DNA of 64,000 nucleotides. It comes from Edaphobacter modestus. GTDB taxonomy: Bacteria; Acidobacteriota; Terriglobia; Terriglobales; Acidobacteriaceae. Position 1 is the first letter of the stretch. The number at the start of each line of letters is the position of its first letter. A model generated the notes under the pieces. That model was not told the origin of the DNA, did not search any database, and worked only from the letters and a program-made list of their open reading frames with translations. Made by a program: the position numbers and the translations under genes. The stretch covers positions 558,001 to 622,000 of the forward strand of contig NZ_SHKW01000001.1 of NCBI RefSeq assembly GCF_004217555.1. Direction: 5' to 3'. Positions 60,829 through 64,000 of this stretch are shown here, in pieces.

Positions 60829-63675
60829 ATGCCCCGAAAGACGTCTCGAAACTCCCCCCGAACCAATTCTCGGTTCGACCGTCTGCGTCCGCTCGCCGGC
60901 CTGTTAGCGACGATGCTGAGCGCTCCAACGCTCTTTGGTCAATCCCAACAGTTTCCGACCTACTCCACTGGCCCGCAATCGAATGGATCGTGGGTGGTCA
61001 GCAGTGGCCAGATCATCACGCCAGCCGGGAAGCAAGTCGATCTCGGGATCCGGGTCCGCGCGAAAGCTCTCGCGTTGAATCCGAATAAGCATAATCACAC
61101 CGCTGCCGTTCTCACTATGGGAGCGTCACAGGCTGTCGAAATCATCGACACCAAAACCGGCGATGTGCTGCAGAACTACATTCCGTTCGGACAGGATTCG
61201 AGCGGCAGCTATAGCGGCATCACTTATTCGCCGGACGGCAAGTACCTCGTTTTCAGTCAGGACAGCAGCAACGTTACAATTGCCAATGTTTCTCAAGAAG
61301 GCCTGCTGCAGGACAACGCCCAGGTCAAGGTGCCGGCGAACAATTCCTTCATCGAATGTTTTGCGAACAGCCCTGCGGGCGATGGTGTCCCCTGCGGCAA
61401 GTTCTGGACCGGAGGCACCTCCTATCCTGGCGGCGTCGCAGTCTCGCTGGATAGCAAGACTGCTTATGCCCTGCTGAACCAGAACAATACTCTTACCAAG
61501 ATCGACCTGACCGCGCCAACTCCAACGCAGGGTGAGCAGATCCGCGTCGGCAACGCACCGCACAGCATCGTGATCTCAAGCGACGGAAATACCGCCTACA
61601 TCAGCAACGAGGGTGGACGGGCCGCTACGGAAGGTGACTTCCAGATTTACTCGGCCGGTACTGAAGTCGTCGCCGACCCGCAGGTGGGCGCTGCGATTAC
61701 GGGTACTGTTTCAGTGGTGAATCTGAACACGATGAAGGTCACCGCTACGATCCAGACCGGTCTACACCCGACTGGAATGGCGTTTTATGGAAAGGACCTG
61801 CTGGTCGCCAATACCTATAGCGACACCATTTCGGTGGTCGATATGAACACCAATCAAGTGGACCGCACGATCGATCTCGGACTGCCGATTAAGCTGCCCG
61901 GCAGAAAGAACTCGATCTATGGCGCCGCTCCTAACTCAATTGCGGTCGACGCTAAGAACGGCATTGCGTATGTCGCGCTTTATAATGCCAACGCGATCGG
62001 CGTGATCAACCTTGCCCGCGGCGTCAATCCCGTCATGGGGATGATTCCAGTGGCCTACGCTCCGAGCTCGGTGGTACTGGACGAAGCTCAGAAGGTGCTC
62101 GTTGTTGCCAATGACAAGGGCATCGGCGCGCGCAATTCGTTCGAGACCGACTTTGGGGTTACCGACTACAACACTCACCAGGACAACGGTACCGTCAGCA
62201 TCGTTCCCGTGCCGAATAATCAGAAGCTGGAGGCGATGACGAAGAAGGTCTTCGAGAACAACCACTGGGATCTGACAGAAAACATCAAGGCAGCCTCTGG
62301 CGGCAGCCAGGATGTCACGCCGGTGGCAATCCCGAAGAAGATCGGCGATCCCTCGCTGATCAAGCACGTCTTCCTAATTATTCGTGAAAACCGCACCTAC
62401 GATCAGGTTCTGGGTGATGTAGCCGCAGGCGATGGCGACCGTACGCTGGCAGTATTTGGCGCCAAGGATACGCCGAACGCGCATGCACTGGTGAAGCGCT
62501 TCCCGCTCTTCGATAACTTCTATGATCCGAGCCGCCAGTCGGCCGATGGTCACCAGTGGATTACCGAGGGCATGGCGCCTTACTCTGACGATATCCAATC
62601 GCCAGACTGGGTCCGCAGCTATCCAGGCGGCAGCGCCGGCGATGCACTTGCGTATCAGAACAAGGGCTTCCTATTCTCCGAAGCAGCGGCCAAGGGTCTG
62701 CCTGTAAAGATCTACGGTGAATATGTCGAGAACGATACGTACAAGCAGCCGAACGGATCAACCAGCGAACCAAGCTGGAGCCAGTTCTACGCTGACTCAC
62801 AGAAATTCGAAGCTGGACTTGAGAAGACGCTGTTCTACGGCAACACGATCCAAGCGTACTCCTCGCTTCCGGCTGTAGCCGACCACCTGGTCACAAACTT
62901 CCCGCTCTTTGACCTGGGCATCCCCGACCAGTTCCGCGCAGACGTGTGGCTGCAGGACTTCAAGAAGGACGAGGCTGCCGGTACCGTACCTGCGCTAAGC
63001 ATTCTCTGGGTCATGTGCGACCACACCGGTGGTCCACCGACTGCGGATGCGGAACAGGCCGATAACGACCTGGCCATCGGACGCATTGTCGACTACGTCA
63101 GCCACAGCAAGGTGTGGGACTCGTCAGCGATCTTCGTCGAAGAGGACGACGCGCAGAACGGCGTCGACCACGTCGATGGTCACCGCAGCCCCGGCTACGT
63201 CATTAGCCCCTTCACGATACAGAATGGGCCCACCGATCATACCTACTACACTCAGGTCAACATGACCCGGACAATCGAGCAGATCCTCGGCCTGCCGCCC
63301 ATGAACCAGTTCGACCTCGTGGCGTCCCCAATGAGGACTGCTTTTGTCGAAGGTGAGGCTTCGCCGGAGAACTTCAAACCCTGGACTCATGAACCGAACC
63401 AGGTTCCGCTGGACCAGGGCGTTACAACGAGTACAGCCAGCAATACAACGGACAGCACTTCGGTCAAGGCGCTGAGGGTGGCATGGATGAAAAAGAAGGA
63501 ACACATCTTCGCCGGCAAGCTGACCAAACCTGATGCCGAAGATCCGGACACGGTCAATCACTTGAACTGGTATCAATCCACCGGGTTCAAGCGGCCCTAC
63601 CCCGGCGAGAAGACGGTCCGTCCACCAAGTGACTTCAACAGGCCGGCGCCTACCAAGGCTGATGTAGACGACTAA
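60829..63675 (+). CDS. Secreted bifunctional YncE-type beta-propeller / phosphoesterase
   Basis: A 948-residue protein. The ATG at 60829 has AGGAG about 11 bases upstream; a hydrophobic leader (RPLAGLLATMLSAPTLFGQ) follows an Arg-rich start. Residues 60-500 form a YVTN propeller (AVLTMGASQAVEIIDTKTGD, GITYSPDGKYLVFSQDSSNV, ISSDGNTAYISNEGGRAATE, IAVDAKNGIAYVALYNANAI). From about 520 comes an alkaline-phosphatase-superfamily domain like phosphoesterase (PF04185): HVFLIIRENRTYDQVLGDV, LFDNFYDPSRQSADGHQWIT, LSILWVMCDHTG, SAIFVEEDDAQNGVDHVDGH. The ENRTYD, SADGHQW and EEDDAQNGVDHVDGHR blocks carry the likely metal ligands. It acts outside the cytoplasm on an unknown phosphoester. Divergent from the TonB receptor. 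Confidence 0.92.
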   Translation: MPRKTSRNSPRTNSRFDRLRPLAGLLATMLSAPTLFGQSQQFPTYSTGPQSNGSWVVSSGQIITPAGKQVDLGIRVRAKALALNPNKHNHTAAVLTMGASQAVEIIDTKTGDVLQNYIPFGQDSSGSYSGITYSPDGKYLVFSQDSSNVTIANVSQEGLLQDNAQVKVPANNSFIECFANSPAGDGVPCGKFWTGGTSYPGGVAVSLDSKTAYALLNQNNTLTKIDLTAPTPTQGEQIRVGNAPHSIVISSDGNTAYISNEGGRAATEGDFQIYSAGTEVVADPQVGAAITGTVSVVNLNTMKVTATIQTGLHPTGMAFYGKDLLVANTYSDTISVVDMNTNQVDRTIDLGLPIKLPGRKNSIYGAAPNSIAVDAKNGIAYVALYNANAIGVINLARGVNPVMGMIPVAYAPSSVVLDEAQKVLVVANDKGIGARNSFETDFGVTDYNTHQDNGTVSIVPVPNNQKLEAMTKKVFENNHWDLTENIKAASGGSQDVTPVAIPKKIGDPSLIKHVFLIIRENRTYDQVLGDVAAGDGDRTLAVFGAKDTPNAHALVKRFPLFDNFYDPSRQSADGHQWITEGMAPYSDDIQSPDWVRSYPGGSAGDALAYQNKGFLFSEAAAKGLPVKIYGEYVENDTYKQPNGSTSEPSWSQFYADSQKFEAGLEKTLFYGNTIQAYSSLPAVADHLVTNFPLFDLGIPDQFRADVWLQDFKKDEAAGTVPALSILWVMCDHTGGPPTADAEQADNDLAIGRIVDYVSHSKVWDSSAIFVEEDDAQNGVDHVDGHRSPGYVISPFTIQNGPTDHTYYTQVNMTRTIEQILGLPPMNQFDLVASPMRTAFVEGEASPENFKPWTHEPNQVPLDQGVTTSTASNTTDSTSVKALRVAWMKKKEHIFAGKLTKPDAEDPDTVNHLNWYQSTGFKRPYPGEKTVRPPSDFNRPAPTKADVDD

Positions 63676-63692
63676 AACCTGCTATAACTTCG

Positions 63693-63728
63693 AAAGCCCT
63701 CTCACCGATGACCGGGTGAGAGGGCTTT
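63693..63728 (+). terminator. Intrinsic terminator after the YncE/phosphoesterase gene
   Basis: AAAGCCCTCTCACC (63693-63706) and GGTGAGAGGGCTTT (63715-63728) form a perfect 14-bp stem with an 8-nt loop, 18 bp after the stop. The A-stem-T form suggests bidirectional termination. Confidence 0.85.
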
Positions 63729-63881
63729 GTTCATCCTTTCAGAACAAACTCTCATCTGTCTTCTCTTCAACGGATCCTCGACGCGACTTGAGCATCCATG
63801 ATGTCACGAGATAGACTCAATCCCGATACTTCAAGGTCACTTGGGTCGGACCTGTACGCTATGCTCGAGAGTGGAGGATTC

Positions 63882-64000
63882 ATGAATACAAGCGATATCG
63901 TTCTCGCGATCGATGCTGAGATCACGCAGTTGCAGAAGGTGAAGGCACTCTTGACGGATCCCGACCTCACCACGAAACGAAAGCCCAGCCGTCCAGTCGG
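63882..64000 (+). CDS. Small Lys-rich hypothetical protein, cut by window end
   Basis: GGAGG five bases upstream of the ATG. The visible 39 residues read MNTSDIVLAIDAEITQLQKV, then KALLTDPDLTTKRKPSRP. The short helical N-terminus plus basic KRKPxRP segment recalls small acidobacterial proteins of the KRKPGRP (AT-hook-like) type; the remainder is outside the window. Nucleic-acid binding is possible but unproven. Confidence 0.7.
   Translation, partial: MNTSDIVLAIDAEITQLQKVKALLTDPDLTTKRKPSRPV

Noticed and set aside
1..64000. tRNA or rRNA genes
   Set aside because: No TTCGA-loop/anticodon arrangement or rRNA signature was found; a GGTTCGAAT at about 4440 lacks the flanking stems.

Overview
The window looks like chromosome of an Acidobacteriota member, class Terriglobia (Granulicella/Edaphobacter/Terriglobus-like). 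The evidence is family content: Oar-type TonB receptors with an N-terminal carboxypeptidase-regulatory domain, a TIGR02999-type sigma factor overlapping a TPR-containing Ser/Thr kinase, a TIGR03118 beta-propeller protein, a YncE/phosphoesterase fusion, and many secreted proteins. This is inference from families; no rRNA or tRNA gene was found.

Layout. 0-2.6 kb: a large phospholipase-D-like protein cut by the window edge. 2.6-6.4 kb: an eroded island with a cargo-less transposon-end pair, a truncated ArdC antirestriction gene behind a highly structured leader, a deoxyribosyltransferase-like gene, the C-terminal half of a DNA-phosphorothioation-associated protein, and a frameshifted NmrA-type gene. 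6.5-14.7 kb: a secreted propeller protein, an ECF sigma/anti-sigma pair abutting a group II intron RT relic, a tandem rhodanese protein, and an ECF sigma/Ser-Thr kinase pair. 14.7-18.9 kb: a scrapyard of broken genes (FabF, MFS exporter, glycosyltransferase, SulP STAS domain) around an ISKra4 transposase. 18.9-22.4 kb: an intact four-gene Mla-type lipid transport operon. 22.8-28.7 kb: a SYLF lipid-binding protein, a DUF3011-porin fusion, a dead ISNCY element and a BNR-repeat protein. 29.1-39.8 kb: a secreted GH13 enzyme, a HugZ-like protein, a tyrosine recombinase broken by a deleted IS3, a large Tat-exported putative glycosidase and a GH54 arabinofuranosidase.

40.7-45.8 kb is conserved core: rpsA, hrpB and a methyltransferase. 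45.9-54.1 kb is the second mobile region: an intact IS5-type element with its target duplication, two ISNCY relics, a phage fragment with a GIY-YIG homing endonuclease on the opposite strand, a broken serine recombinase and an Oar-receptor relic. 54.4-64 kb: an intact CusRS-type metal two-component system, a small secreted gene broken by a 7-bp duplication, and a divergent pair (TonB receptor and YncE/phosphoesterase) whose shared intergenic region carries two identical 15-bp sites resembling the copper-response box of CusR/CopR regulators.

No complete, clearly new multi-gene system stands out. The strongest hypotheses are the metal-responsive CusRS/TonB/YncE-phosphoesterase module, the structured leader upstream of ardC, and the homing-endonuclease/phage fragment. 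Several frameshifts sit in homopolymers (A6, C6, C7, G4), so some pseudogene calls could be assembly errors; those with large deletions or non-homopolymer duplications are more certain.
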